From: Scilla litardierei
Lineage: Eukaryota; Streptophyta; Magnoliopsida; Asparagales; Asparagaceae
Assembly: GCA_030789695.1 (NCBI GenBank)
Contig: CM061132.1
Span: 155,912,817 to 155,976,816 of the forward strand
Length of the DNA: 64,000 nucleotides
Direction of reading: 5' to 3'
How positions within the stretch are numbered: the stretch's first letter is position 1; each line of letters begins with the position of its first letter. Under the pieces are notes generated by a model. The model saw nothing but the letters and a program-made list of their open reading frames with translations. It searched no databases and was not told the origin of the DNA. Positions 45,000 through 56,974 of the stretch are shown here, piece by piece. The position numbers and the translations under genes were made by a program.

Positions 45000-45728
45000 C
45001 CTCAGCCTCTTCAAAGTGGAGGGGGGAGAAAGAGAGAATTAAGGAAAGGACAATCCTTTCGCCACACTCTCCCCCTAGAAGACGCGGAAAATGCGAGGAA
45101 CGCCAACTGCTCTAGTAAACGATCCCCCAACAGGATATTCCTCTTACACGAGGAGCACCCTGCCTGCTGCTCCCCGCCTTCCCTTAGACAACTTAAGGCA
45201 CTGGAACGGGAGCTCCAATGGCATACCGTGCCCCTCCACGGACGCCCCGCGGGCGCAGGCGCCGCTGGCAGCCAACCCGATGGACGGGACAAACCTGCCA
45301 AATCACCCCATCGGGCACCCAGCACCCGCCAAAGTCGCCCCAACCCCAGGGGACTCGCCCCCGAGCGCCGGAGCCCTCCAATAGGCTATTCCACTTATAC
45401 CTTTAGCGCCCCGCCTTCCACTCCTCGACTTCTCCTGGACCACATACGCCAGGAAGACGCACGGATCGGCGGCGGACCACGTCCTCCCGCACCCGTCACA
45501 CGGCGACTCCAGTCGATAGGAGCGACAAGGCCCCGTGGGATAGAGCAACCACCAAGGACTCCCTCTCCCCCCAATTCTGGAAACGAGGGCCAAAGCGGCC
45601 GCCACCGCCCCTAGCATCGACACAACCATCCACCCCTCCCCCGAGCGGGAACCCTCTGAAGTAACTCTGCACCCCTTCAGTGGCACGACGCCGGGGAGGG
45701 ACGCATCAAATACTACGAGGACGTCAAC
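45000..45728 (+). other. Leader-like interior of A downstream of the internal TATA box
   Basis: The short overlapping ORFs on both strands have no recognisable domain. The segment is conserved with B at about 25900-26600 and is probably untranslated. Confidence 0.5.
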
Positions 45729-47610
45729 CTAACTAGAACGACTCAACGTTTCGCCTACGGGCCCGTCCTCCAGCCGCCGCGTCGCGACACCCCTCTCCCT
45801 TTTCTCGGTCTCAAGGGCCTCCTTTAGGCCTGCTATTTGCCGCCTCTGTACCCCGATCACCACCTCCTTGCTAACCAATTCCGCGGCATGCTTCGACCGG
45901 ATGTCATCCCTCTCCCGCGTTACTTCTTGGAGTTGGCTCTCGACCTTTGCTTTTGACGAATCAAAGTAAGCGGCCCGCCCCTTCTCCACCTCATGGGCCT
46001 TCCTAACCCTCTCCATCTCCGCTTCCGTGTCCCTCAGCTTCGCCTTGGCCTCGCCGAGATTCGCCCTCGCTACCTTAAGAGACACTCTGGTGACGGCCAC
46101 AGGAGTACGGCCCCGCAGGGCTACCAGGTTCATAACCATCTACAGAAGACCCGAATTAGCGGGGCACGAATAAAGAAAGCCCAAGGGCGAGGCAAGAGAA
46201 CCGGCTTACCTGCATGACGTGCCATATAGCAGAGCCACACAACCGTTCCGCCCCCACGCGAGTCAAAGATTCGCGATCGTGCGATAACACGCAATACTCG
46301 GCGAGGCGCGCTGCCACTCCCGCGTCCTCGAATACCGACTCGCCGCAGCCTACTCGAAAAGGGAACTTATGGAAACGGTCATCTGGATATGCCTCGACCT
46401 CTTCTCGGGTCCTCTTGAAACGAATGAGGGCGCCCTCACAACCCGGGCTCGACGACCCCCCCATTTCCCACGAAGGGATTCCGTATGGCCACTTTTGAAC
46501 CAAAGGCACTCGGCGAGGCTCGACCACCTCTGATACCCTCGACGGGACGGAGGGTCCGGCCCCCCGCGCGGACGAGCCCGCATGAAGATCTTCGCCGGGC
46601 CCATCGACAGAGATACCTGGCTCAGCTGCCCTCCATCCCGGATGCGCCCTCTCCCCACGGGGGACCCCGCCTCCCTGTTCCCGGGATCCTGCCTCGCGCG
46701 CCACCCCCTTGCCTTTCTCACGAGGATCAGTGTCCTCCGAGACCGGGGCTCCGGCCGATCCCGACACCTCCTCCGGCCCCTGCATCGCGTCTCCGCCTAC
46801 AAAAAAAAGAAGATCAGGGCAAGCCTAGCCCAAGGTTTACCAAATATCAAAGATACCTAGAGGCCAAAAGTCCTGGGCGAGCCGACTGCTCAGCGTCAGA
46901 CTCGCCAATTGACAGTACGCCTCGGGCAGTTCCATCAAAATCTGAGCTTTGGCAATATCCTCCCCAGTCAGCTCCACCCTTTCATTTACTAGGGAATTTC
47001 GCGCCCCCCAGTTCGACATCAACACCACATTGCTTGGCATCATCACGAAGGCGAACTCCCTCATCCACTCGCCGACGTCGTCGGGTACCCCGAGGCTAAG
47101 TCCTCATCCTCTCCTAGCGCAAACACAATGATACATTCCCCTCTTCCGGATTACGAAGAAATACTGGAACAGCGCCAGTGAGGGACTTAAGGAGCAGGCA
47201 AGGCACAAAACGACAAACCCCACTAACAAGCCCCAAGAACGGGGCGCTAGGGCAAATATCGGCAGCTCCAGGAAATTCAACAGATAAAGCAAATACGGAT
47301 GGATCGGGAAGCGGAGCCCCAACTCGAATGACCGGACATAGACCCCGACCTCATTATCTCTAGGCGAACACACCGTTTCCTCTGACCCGGGGACCCGAAC
47401 CTCATAGGGTTGTCGCACGAACCGCACGCGAATCTACCTGATGTTAATCATATCCAACCTACATCGGAGGGATCCAATCGCTCTCGGGACAACGGAACGC
47501 CATGACCCTCTCTCCCTAGGCCGCCGCACCCCCCGCTGCGACGCCCCCTCACCCACCAACTCCTCCTCCCCCGCTTGGCTACCGCCTCCAACCGCGAAAC
47601 GAGAAGCCAT
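45729..47610 (-). pseudogene. Antisense spliced ORF of element A
   Basis: This is the counterpart of the B gene, read on the minus strand with exons 46857-47610, 46210-46796 and 45729-46139 and the same GT-AG introns in the same phases. Exon 1 carries the conserved FPIHPYLLYLLNFL block. Exon 1 is broken by a TAG near 47432-47434 and a TGA near 47102-47104, at positions where B is open; B in turn is broken where A is open. Exon 3 encodes the coiled coil and loses its natural end: a deletion with AGGA microhomology (45766-45769) joins it to downstream sequence. Confidence 0.75.
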
Positions 47611-48113
47611 CGGTCGGAAAGGAAGGAAATTAATTATTATTACCTTGCTGATCCGTCAAATCAGGAAGACGTTCGGAAGAAGATGACCAGCGGCGGAAGT
47701 AGCAAACTAGCCAGCAAGCGACAGACAGAAGTATCGAACGCCGGAGAAGAATCGAAGATGGATAAAAAACTCCCGCCGACCGCCTTCCAGACCCTTTTAT
47801 TTGTAAAGTGGGCCACCGGGTCATCACGGCCGTCGGTCTTCCGCCACGCGACGCCCATCGGGATGTCCTTGACGCCTCGACTGGCGTGAGGGTCACTTCA
47901 TCCACGCGTCGCGAACCCAATCATGGAGGCGCTTCGTTTTTCTCTACCCCCCTTTCAAATCGTAATAATGACCAGTAAGGCGGGAGTTCCGAAGCTGCCG
48001 CCGCCGCCACCGGGCGTGGGCCAAGGCCCTTACCGATGGTCCAGGACGTCGGAGATGGTTCGCCCTCCGAGCCGAGCCGGGCTACTACCTCAGACTCGAA
48101 GGCCGGGGGCAAT

Positions 48114-49252
48114 TGTTACGACCTAAAGATCGTAGGAGTCCGACTCCCACCCAGATCCGCTGACATACCCTGTGAACTTTCCCCTTCGTGAAAGGGCCGC
48201 CATCTCGGAGGTCCGAGGCTACACGAGGACGGGCGCACCTCGCAGCACCCTCCCTCCCGGCCGAGACGTACAACCGCCGTTGCTCGACCCGCCAGGGGCA
48301 GTGCACTTGGGGAGCGCCCAGGCAGCGCCGCCGGGTATGCTGACGTAGGCACGTGCGTATCCTTCCGTGCCAGCGGCCCAGCGAACCACGACCCAAAAAG
48401 GGGCGCGGTCGGGCCGGACAACCCCCGAGCCGGTCGCCCCGGCTGGTCCCCACGAACCAAGGCGCCAGGGATTGCACAGCCAGACCTTCAGTTCGTCACA
48501 AACGACAAACAACCTAGGATAACGACACGGCTGACACTAACGCCGCCCGACCGTCTGACAAAGCACCCCCTAGCCGCTGAGCCCCCTGACACTTAATGCT
48601 TTCGGCCCTGACCTCCTGACAAAAGTGTCCCTGGCCGTTGCGCCGTCTGACAAAAGCATGTCAGGCAATCCTGTTCCTGACATCCTCGTCCGAAGCTTCC
48701 GCTGACAACCGAGCCAGCTCAGCACGTCGAGTCAGCATGCCAGGTCAGCCCCGCCTAGTCATCTCCCATCAGGTATAAATACCCCCTCACTTCTTACGGT
48801 GAGGAGGTTGGCAAATTCTCTCTCTCCATCTATTATTCACACACGAGAGCAAAGGCCGTCAATATCTTTGTTCTCTCACTCATAGCTCGCCACGTACGGC
48901 GACACATCCTCAGTCCGACCGGCGTGCCTAGCCCCCGTTTTAAGTCCTATTACTGACTTAGGCATCGGAGGGGCTAAGGGTTGGACCCCAACCCCGCCCT
49001 TCTGACGAGTTGCTCGTGCTGCAGGAAAGCTCGCCCCTTGGTCGACATCAGCTCCAGCCTCCCGCCACCCGATCTTCCTCCGTCGTGTCCGGTGAGATTT
49101 GACTCCGTGGCCATCCCCGGCGGCAAGTCCAGCCTCTTCACCCCATTAATCACTTGTTGAATTGCCCACCTAAACCCTCTTGTCAACAGAACCACCGTGC
49201 CCTTGGTTTCCCTCAATACAAATTTATTGTGTGCGAATTCCACCTCGTAACA
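48114..49252 (+). repeat. 3' LTR of element A
   Basis: The LTR is 1139 bp, preceded by the purine tract GGCCGGGGGCAAT and followed by GCATC (49253-49257). Its TATA box is at 48774-48781. Confidence 0.93.
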
Positions 49253-49420
49253 GCATCTATAAGTAACGATTCTAATTTACTGCCTCTTTTACTGTCTCCG
49301 TCTCTGTCGGGCATATCACTTCTGTCTCTGTCTGGTGTGGCGAGCCTTGCCGACACCATCGGATACTGTCTTGAGCGGAGGGAAGAAAGTACGCTTCCTT
49401 TTTTTTTGGCCATTTCTAAA

Positions 49421-49443
49421 TGCACCTCAAAACATGAGGTGTA
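49421..49443. repeat. Short palindrome, CACCTCA / TGAGGTG type (copy 3)
   Basis: TGCACCTCA faces TGAGGTGTA across AAACA, with one outer wobble. Confidence 0.75.
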
Positions 49444-49542
49444 TATAACATTCCGTGGCAAAATTTAGCTAATTTTGGAAAAATGAGAAGAAGATTTGAC
49501 ATTTCAAAGTGACATACTCACTATTTTTGGGAAATAAAAGTA

Positions 49543-49570
49543 CCATGCACCTCATTCCTGAGGTGCATGG
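49543..49570. repeat. Short perfect palindrome, CACCTCA / TGAGGTG type (copy 4)
   Basis: CCATGCACCTCA faces TGAGGTGCATGG across TTCC. It lies 122 bp after copy 3; copies 1 and 2 are 124 bp apart. Confidence 0.8.
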
Positions 49571-49757
49571 AGCATTAACCTTTTTTTTTCGTTTTCGGCA
49601 CACCTCGCATACCCTGTTCACACGTTGGCAACTTGTTTTTGGATCATGAGCCAATCCTCAGCCGTCCATGTTAAATATCACTGCTCTGTGTCGTAGGTAG
49701 AGAGTGGCATTCCTGCTGAGATAATGATGATAAAAAGAAAAGGGAACCACAGAGTTG

Positions 49758-50240
49758 AACCATCTATTATTCAAATGACTAATGTTTTTGAATGGTTTTG
49801 TTGATTAGGAAAAGGAGATGGGTGGAAAGACGTCTATCATACATAGAAGATACCTTTTTTAATGGGTGGATGGATTTGCTAACTCGGGTAAAGAGATTGG
49901 TAGAAAGACAGTTAAGATTAAAATATAAGAAATCAATGGTTAGGTTAGAATGTGAGTTTGTAAAAATTTTAAGAAACCCCCTAAGATTTTAGGGAAACTA
50001 GATTTAGGAAAACTAAAATTTAAATTTTGGTGAAGTAAATCTAGAGTAAACTAAATGACGAGGGGACTACGATTTTTTGGGAAACTAAATTTTAATTTAA
50101 AATTTTTTCGGGACACTACATCTAAAGAAAACTAAAATTTTTAAGATGAACAAAATTCTCGGGGAGAAAAAAAAATTAGTTTGAAAGTGGTTAAATTTTT
50201 TTGTTTGGGGCTACTTTGAAGGTGGCTACAAACTTAAGCG
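49758..50240 (+). repeat. Unclassified AT-rich repeat, copy 1
   Basis: The block starts CCATCTATTATTCAAATGAC and contains many AACTAAATTT phrases. It is clearly related to the two adjacent units at 55087-56150. Confidence 0.65.
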
Positions 50241-51968
50241 GCTAGAAGAATAAAAATGGAACAAAAATGAGTCTCCAACATTTGTTTCGGCCTCTCAATG
50301 TCACAACATTTACATCAATTCACATAACGTACAATCAATCCACATACGTCGGAAGCTACAAACGTTCATCAGATCCTTACAACGCATATGTATCATCAGA
50401 AGCCAACCAAAAATTGTCATGGTACCGTCAAATTTTTCATAGTAGACAAATTTTTGGGAATGTATATATTTTGATATCTACTGCAAGCTAAAGGTGGTCT
50501 CTCTTTACATATACAGTCATTAGCACTAGCAGAATGTTCAACAACAACAAATCTTCCCTGTTCTACTCAGTGCCAAGTGGAAGAGTTATCAGCATGCCCG
50601 TAACCAACAGAATTATCACAGTTAAGTGTAGAGCGCACACAAATTTTTGCCGCAACGGGTGGAAACAAGGGTTTTTTTAAAGATATGAACCTCAAACTTA
50701 CGGCTGACGCTCGTCACATCGGATGTCGTGCGCAAAAGGGCACTGAAAAACGATGGCGGTTGGGAACACCGGTCGAAATGTGTAGCTTTAGGATGGCCGG
50801 GGTTGGCAGCCCCGGCTATTTCGTTGCACCATGTACGGAGAAAAACAGCTTGTATTGACAACCCCGACCGCTTTTGTGATCAAGATGATCGGGGTTTGCC
50901 AACTCTGGCCGTTTTGTAACGACCACTTCACCGACGTGACGAGAAGTTGATAGGTTTTTTAATTAAATTTGAATTTGGTCGCTTTTTAAAATTATCTTTA
51001 ATTTTTGGTTGATTTTGAAATTTTGTCCATAGAAGAAAAGAGAGGAGAGAGCAAATTTGATTGATGCAACTATGGATGTGGCCACAGATGGTGGCATTTT
51101 TGTAATTTTGGGCCGCAGAAGTATTTTTGTAATTTAAGAAAATCAATAGCTTTTATAAGGAGGAGGATCAATGGAATAATAGGGGTCATGTGAAACTCGG
51201 TGAAGAACACTGAAAAAAGAAGAATTAGAAGTATATTAAACTATATCTGGGGAGAATTAAGCTTTTCTCTCGAATCAAAAGCTATGAGAGCCGTCTTCCC
51301 CTCAATAAAGTGGAAATGAAGAAAATTACCAAACTTCGGGGTTACGGATTTATTGGCCATTCCACTAATATCGTGTTTGAAAATTACAGTGTCTATTAGT
51401 GTCATACTTGACATATCTAAACAAGCTATTAAATTTCAGTTTTATGATCAAAAGCCAATATTATTTAATTGAAAGATTAGCTTATCACCCTATCATTTAC
51501 GTCCCTTATTGCATATTTTGTCACGTCAGTGCCATTTTCCAAGCTGCTACACCGAAAAGTTCCATATTGGACTGAAAAGCCAACAGTGCACACATACATA
51601 GTTAATTCCTGGTTAGATGTGATTTGTTCATTGCAACAAATTGCAAGTGTGCAAGAAAGGCACTCTATAACTATTGCAAAAGCCAACAGTTCTCGTTGGA
51701 GCTAACTGTGAAACAATTCGAATTTGGAATAGATTGCGTTTTTAGCAAGACATGCCCAAGCCACTTGCATTTCATAAATGACAGACAGACAGAAGCAGAA
51801 CTTATTGGTGAGGTAGATTGTTTAGGTGACCAATTCAAAAAGAAATTTGGTCTCTAGACTCGTTAAGGACATGTAGCTAATTCATTCGTATATTAACAAG
51901 ATTAGAATAATGACGCAGAAAAGATATTAGATGGAACATATCCTCAAGTGTTCAGCAAGTTCACTGCG
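50241..51968. other. Region between repeat copy 1 and the two-exon gene, no gene
   Basis: No coding region is supported. Positions 51140-51370 have a promoter- and polyadenylation-like arrangement reminiscent of an old LTR (TTTTATAAGGAGGAGG, then CCCTCAATAAAG), but no ends or target duplication were found. Confidence 0.35.
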
Positions 51969-54900
51969 TTAGGATGATTTACTTTTTTCTTCATCATGCT
52001 TTCTCCAAGGATTGAGAGCTTCTCTAAGAGCTTGAGCTTCTGGGGAGCTTTCCCAAGCTCGCTTTTCTGACTCCAAAACAGTTACCTTCTCATCTGCACA
52101 AGGGAAGTGGAACAGTATAATGAATCACTTAAAAGTAATATCTTCAATTAGCAGACCTACTTGATCAGCTTTTTGGACGATTTACTAGGAGTAAGACAAA
52201 TGTAAGGAAACGCCATATATATTTTTTGGAAGGTAATTTAGCCGCAAGCAGCAGGTATGGGTGCGAAGCGGGGACTTCCCAGGCGGGCACCCATCCTAGT
52301 ACTGCTCCCGCCATAGCACGCTTATCTACGGAGATCGGATGGGATCCGGTGACCGTGCTAGACATTGCCGCACCCATTAAACACCACACGCACGCACGCA
52401 CACACGCAAATGATCATTTGCAAAAACTTTCCCATGCAAACACCGTGAGCGAGCGAGAGATATTACATACATACATATGTGTGTGAGTGTGTGTATGTGT
52501 GTGTGTAATATATATCTCTCTCATGGTGTTTGCATGGGAAAGTTTTTGCAAATGATCATTTGCATACACACACGAAATTGCCCTTTGGTCAAGTAAGCCT
52601 TGTTTTATCCTGAAAGTCACTCAACAAACACATTAGTAGCTATGGCCTTGTTTGTCATCATCAAAATTAAAGTGTGACCTAGTTAGTTGGCTAACTAGGC
52701 CACAGTATTCGCCCTCCCTCCTTTGTGAGAGGTCAAGGGTTCGATTCCTGCTTTCCGATGTATCAAAGAACTTCAAAAAATTCAAAAAAATGAATGTTCA
52801 CATTGCATTTTGGTGAGAACACTTCTCAACGGAGACTCCTCGTATAGAGAGAAAAAAATGCTTTATATTGCCATGTAACCTGGATTCTATAAAATAGATT
52901 GAAGTTGACCATATAAAAGCAAGAGGTGCCGATGTTATTTCATATGCTGTGATACCCGTTTATCTAGATTCCAGATAATAAGCAAGCTGGGAAAAGACCA
53001 TGTGTCTCCGAAATATGAATAATTATAAGACTCTACCTATATACAGCCAAAGCCAAGAAGTCATGGTTCACAATATAAACCTAAGCTCTATGCATTGTCA
53101 TGATGGAAGAATTTTTTTAAATAGAAGGTTGATATAGATATATAACTAACATAAGATCCACAATCAATAAGAAGAAGGGAAATAATTGAGCAGCATATGA
53201 TACAAAAACATTCTAGAAATAAGCTTATATAGAAGGGAAAATCATTTAAAATATTGTTGCCAATATGCCCGATCCCATAGTTCCCAAACTCTATCATTGT
53301 TATATTAAGAAAAACATGGCTGGATGTCTATACATGTGGAACTTCCCTACAAGATAGTAAAAGAAACCCACATTTTTCCAGCAAAAATACTTTTTACACC
53401 TATTTGAAACAGGTTTCGATGGGTCTTTTAAACAATTTCAGATAGAACATATTTTAACATCAACTTTTGTTAATAATTAACCTTTTTTTTGCAGTTAGTT
53501 GTTTGTAAAATATAGTCAACCAAATTTCAGAACCTAGATATAAGAGAATCAAAATAAATACATATATTCATATCAAACTTTTCATATGTTATCAACCATA
53601 GAAAGTGTATAATAAATTATTGTTATTTTGTTTGTCCTCATATATATTATGCTTTGCAAATTTTACTAGATAAAGATGATTAGTATGCAAAATTCAAAAG
53701 AATATATTGTTTGTTTTTGTTTCTTCAAAGTTGAATAATCTTGAATGTGATTCATTCCATGGTGCTTTATTCAAGTGATAGACATCAAAGATAGATCAAA
53801 TTGCAAAATGTGTCATTTGTATGACAACCTTAAATTGCATAGTGCAAGACCATTTACGCTAGTAATACAAGAGCATGAAAGCAAGATATAGCAACAAAAC
53901 AAAAACTAAGATTACATGTAGTAAGGAACTTTAACTGACAATCAAAGTCCTAGTCAACAAATCAAGGTATTGATCAGGTTCCAAGGCAATCAATTTGGTT
54001 ATGTGAAATAGGCAATTTGTAGCCTCAGCGTATTACTATTCAATCAATACATGAGGTATGTTCTTTTGAGCCTGTCACTGATGGACTCATTGGGGTTGGC
54101 TGTGTTGCCCAGACACAACAAAGCTGATATTGACACCATACAATATAACACACCGATACACAAAAAATTCCTTAAAAGTACACACAACATAATAGCATCA
54201 AGTTGGATACACATCAACACGCATACAACACGACATGGTTTCATTTTAGAAGTGTCCAACCTAACTCGGGTCAAGATCATGTGTTGGTGACAACAGGAGG
54301 AAAACTAATACAGAACTTTATGGCTCAAGAAAATCCATGTTGTAATCTTTTTTCCTTTTAATCTTCGCATTTGTTGAATTTGAACAATGTGTTAAAAATA
54401 GTCTATCAGTTCAAGACTCTTCAAAATAACCCGCCTCTTCAAAATATGTTAGTTAGCTTGTTTGCATATGACTTTTAGTAAATGGTTAGTTTATAGCAAT
54501 TAAAAAGGTTGACCAATCTCCAAATAAGCATACCACTTGGATTTGTGTTTAAAAGACCATCTTTGGATAGTTTCTCACGATTACTTGTACGTCATGTTAG
54601 AAGTTCCACGTAACCTGGACACTTTAACCATGAATGTGTGCAATGTCGGACAAGTGTGCCACACACATATTGGACATGATACTTCTATATTGAGAATACT
54701 TTTTCAAATTTGCTCAAGTGTTCGCCATGTTCTGTCATGTTGTCTCAGTATCGGGAAGGGTGCCTGCGTAACATAGGAGAACTCACTTATTTCTAAACAC
54801 ACACAAAACCCCTTTTATTGTTAAAATGTTGAACAATATGGCGGGTGAATAATGTTGAATCAGCCAAGATCCTATTTCAACTCGCTCCAGAATTACTTGA

Positions 54901-56480
54901 AAGTTAGACAAAATAATCGAAAAAATAAAAAGAAGAAAATGAGGGCTGCCTAGAGTTGGGCTGAACGGGAGATCCAGGACGGGTATCAATGCAACTTAAT
55001 TTTTATCCATGTCCCACATAATGGTCCATTTCGCAAGAGGAATTCAAATAGCAACAATGGGCACACATTTATCAAGCATGTCCTCAATCTATTACACAAT
55101 TGACGTATGTTTTTAATGTGTATGCTGACTAATACAAAACTGTTGGTAAAAAGACAGTTGCGATTAAATCTTGAGAAATCAATAAGTATGATGAGAGTTT
55201 GTGAAAAAAAAATTTAGAGGAAACCCTAAAATTTTGGTAAGAAAACCTAAATTTTTTGAGAAAAACTAAATCTAGATGGAACTAAATTTCGTAGAACTAA
55301 AATTTTAAACTTTTAAAATTTGGTGGCGACTAAATCTAAGAAAACTAAATTTTGGGGAACTAAATTCTTTGGGAGAATGAATTTTAATTTAAAATTTGGA
55401 GGAACCAAATCTGGAGCGAACTAAATGTGAAAGGAACTAAACTTTGCGGGGAACTAAGTTTTACTTTGAATGTGGTTAAAAGTTTTTATTAAGTAGAGTA
55501 TTTTGAAGGTGAATGTAATTTTTTTTGAAGGGATTTTGAATTTGGTGCAAATTGTTTTCTTGGGGAGGGGGTATTTTGAATGATTTGAAATTCTTCGGAG
55601 GAATATTTTGAATGCTCAGTGACCCATGGTCACAGATTATAACTAGTCTATTATACAATTGAGGGATGCTTTTGAATGTGTTTGCTGACTAGAACAAAAG
55701 GATGGATATAAAAATGGATGGACTGAATCTTGAGAAAGTAATGGATAGTATGAGAGTTTGTGAAAATTTTGGGAGAACCTAAAATTTTGGGAGGAAATTG
55801 AGAGTGAAAACCTTGAAATTTTAGTGGAAACTAAATCTGGTCGGAACTAGGATTTCGGGATATTTAAAATTTTAAATTTTGGGAAAACTAATTCTAGATG
55901 GAACTAAATTTTTAAGGTAACTAAATTTTTTGAGTGAACTAAATTCTCTAGGGGAACAAAAATTTAAATTTGAATGTGGTTAAAAGATATTGTTCGGGAT
56001 ATTCTGAAGGTTGCAGCAAATTTTTTTGGGTGGGTTTTGAAGAGGCTGCAAATTTTTTTTTTTTTTTTTTGTGGTAGATTTGAATGGATTCAAATTTTTC
56101 AGAAAAATATTTTGAATGATCCGCAACCTATGGATACGTGTTATGATTAGTAATCATACAAGCAGATATACAATCACAACACTGAAAACAAGTAGATTAA
56201 TGACCACATAAACCAGAAGCCCATGATCATATATGGTCAAAGTTCCCTTAACTCAAAAAGAACATTTAGCTCAGGGATTTAACAGAACAACTGCAATTCA
56301 TTTCGTAAGGTTAAAAGCTTAAAAGGATTGATCAGAACGATGAGATGCGAATCAAATGGGTGAAGAAAAAAAGCTGAGAGAGGGATTACAGAAACCGCTG
56401 TGGATCATGAAGAGCTCCATCGAAGCTCCGACCAGCGCCGAGACTGCCCCAACCTTCAGGTACCATCCCAAGAACTTCAT
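51969..56480 (-). CDS. Small conserved plant protein with N-terminal membrane anchor, 71 residues, two exons
   Basis: Exon 1 (56390-56480) starts with ATG and ends in phase 1 before GTAATC. Exon 2 (51969-52093) begins after TTGTGCAG and ends at TAA. The join gives 71 residues. Residues 8-27 form a hydrophobic helix (VGAVSALVGASMELFMI) after a short MKFLGWYLK start. The soluble tail contains KVTVLESEKRAWESSPEAQA and NPWRKHDEEKSKSS. I recall similar short uncharacterised plant proteins with an EREALNPW-like end, but no function. Two TGGGCY elements 60-95 bp before the ATG are typical of genes for mitochondrial or ribosomal proteins. The 4.3-kb intron holds repeats. The exon joining is inferred from phase and motif continuity. 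Confidence 0.8.
52259..52375 (-). pseudogene. 5S rRNA-derived fragment
   Basis: Read on the minus strand the 117 bp follow plant 5S rRNA from GGGTGCG through CACCGGATCCCATC, TAAGCGTGCT, AGTACTAGGATGGGTG and CTGGGAAGTCC to CGCACCC. Many scattered changes mark it as a pseudogene or as the 5S-derived part of a mobile element (Cassandra TRIM or a 5S-headed SINE). The ends of such an element were not found. It lies in the intron of the 71-residue protein gene. Confidence 0.85.
52406..52563. repeat. Long inverted repeat (hairpin), MITE-like
   Basis: The arms at 52406-52477 and 52490-52563 pair almost perfectly over the first 40 bases. Each outer end is itself the palindrome GCAAATGATCATTTGC. The loop is a (GT)n-rich stretch. 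No target duplication is obvious. Confidence 0.85.
52600..55086 (-). other. Intron interior, no gene
   Basis: This is AT-rich intron sequence of the two-exon gene. It holds no supported exon, RNA gene or LTR. Confidence 0.5.
55087..56150 (+). repeat. Tandem pair of an unclassified AT-rich repeat (copies 2 and 3)
   Basis: Units 55087-55646 and 55647-56150 both start TCTATTAYACAATTGA and end with TTTTGAATG, a CATGG or TATGG core and RATTAG. Both contain repeated AACTAAATTT phrases and GAATGTGGTTAAAAG. Identity between units is moderate. They lie in the intron of the 71-residue protein gene. Confidence 0.75.
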
Positions 56481-56539
56481 GCTCGATCGTCTTCTGTCCC
56501 GTTGAGCATTTCGCCTAAAATTAACCCCCTTAATTTTTT

Positions 56540-56573
56540 TGGGCCTAGGGCCGTTCGCGGGCTGAACTGGGCT
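56540..56573 (-). promoter_or_regulatory. Site II-type promoter elements of the two-exon gene
   Basis: TGGGCC (56540-56545) and TGGGCT (56568-56573) lie 60-93 bp upstream of the ATG. This TGGGCY pair is common in plant genes for mitochondrial and translational proteins. Confidence 0.5.
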
Positions 56574-56974
56574 GTGTTGGGGCGCACGGCACACGGAAGC
56601 CTATACTCAATTTGTGAGCTGTTTTTATCAAGAGAATAATATGTATTATATGACAATAGATGTTTATCCTCGTATATCCAGACATAAAAAAGTGGGCGGT
56701 ACAACAAGTACAAGCTCGTGTGGGACTTGTACTTCTCTACTCTTGTGTCTTAATATAAGAGGCTAAGCTATCGACTATCGTATGATACATATTGTTCTAT
56801 TTTATAAAACCCTATTTTTTGAAGTTTCAATAAATTATCCTAAACTTTGCCTTAATTTCATAACATTATCATGTTTTTTAATGTTCAAATTAGTTTTATG
56901 AAATCAATCAGCTTGTTGCACACAGTTTTATGAACTCAAGCCAAAATTTAAAACTGGTTTATAAAATTCAATAT

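Larger units (their letters stand above)
13000..49252 (+). mobile_element. Element A: non-autonomous Ty3-gypsy (Tat-type) element, outer layer of the nest
   Basis: The LTRs are 13000-14142 and 48114-49252, starting TGTTACGACC and ending CTCGTAACA, with the target duplication GCATC at 12995-12999 and 49253-49257. In order the element holds a primer site, broken gag-protease, a 213-bp tandem array, element B inserted at 19529-44779, an internal TATA box, an antisense three-exon ORF and a purine tract. No reverse transcriptase or integrase is present. The 5' and 3' LTRs differ by roughly 3% by hand count. The Tat-type assignment rests on the CX2HX3-4HX4C Gag motif and the antisense ORF. Confidence 0.92.

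Noticed and set aside
50916..51370. Possible solo LTR (TGTAACGACC start, AATAAAG signal)
   Set aside because: No CA end with a matching target duplication could be found, so the boundaries are not supported.
52259..52375. Functional 5S rRNA gene
   Set aside because: There are too many changes from plant 5S rRNA, including in the internal control region, no T-rich terminator directly after it, and no neighbouring 5S units.
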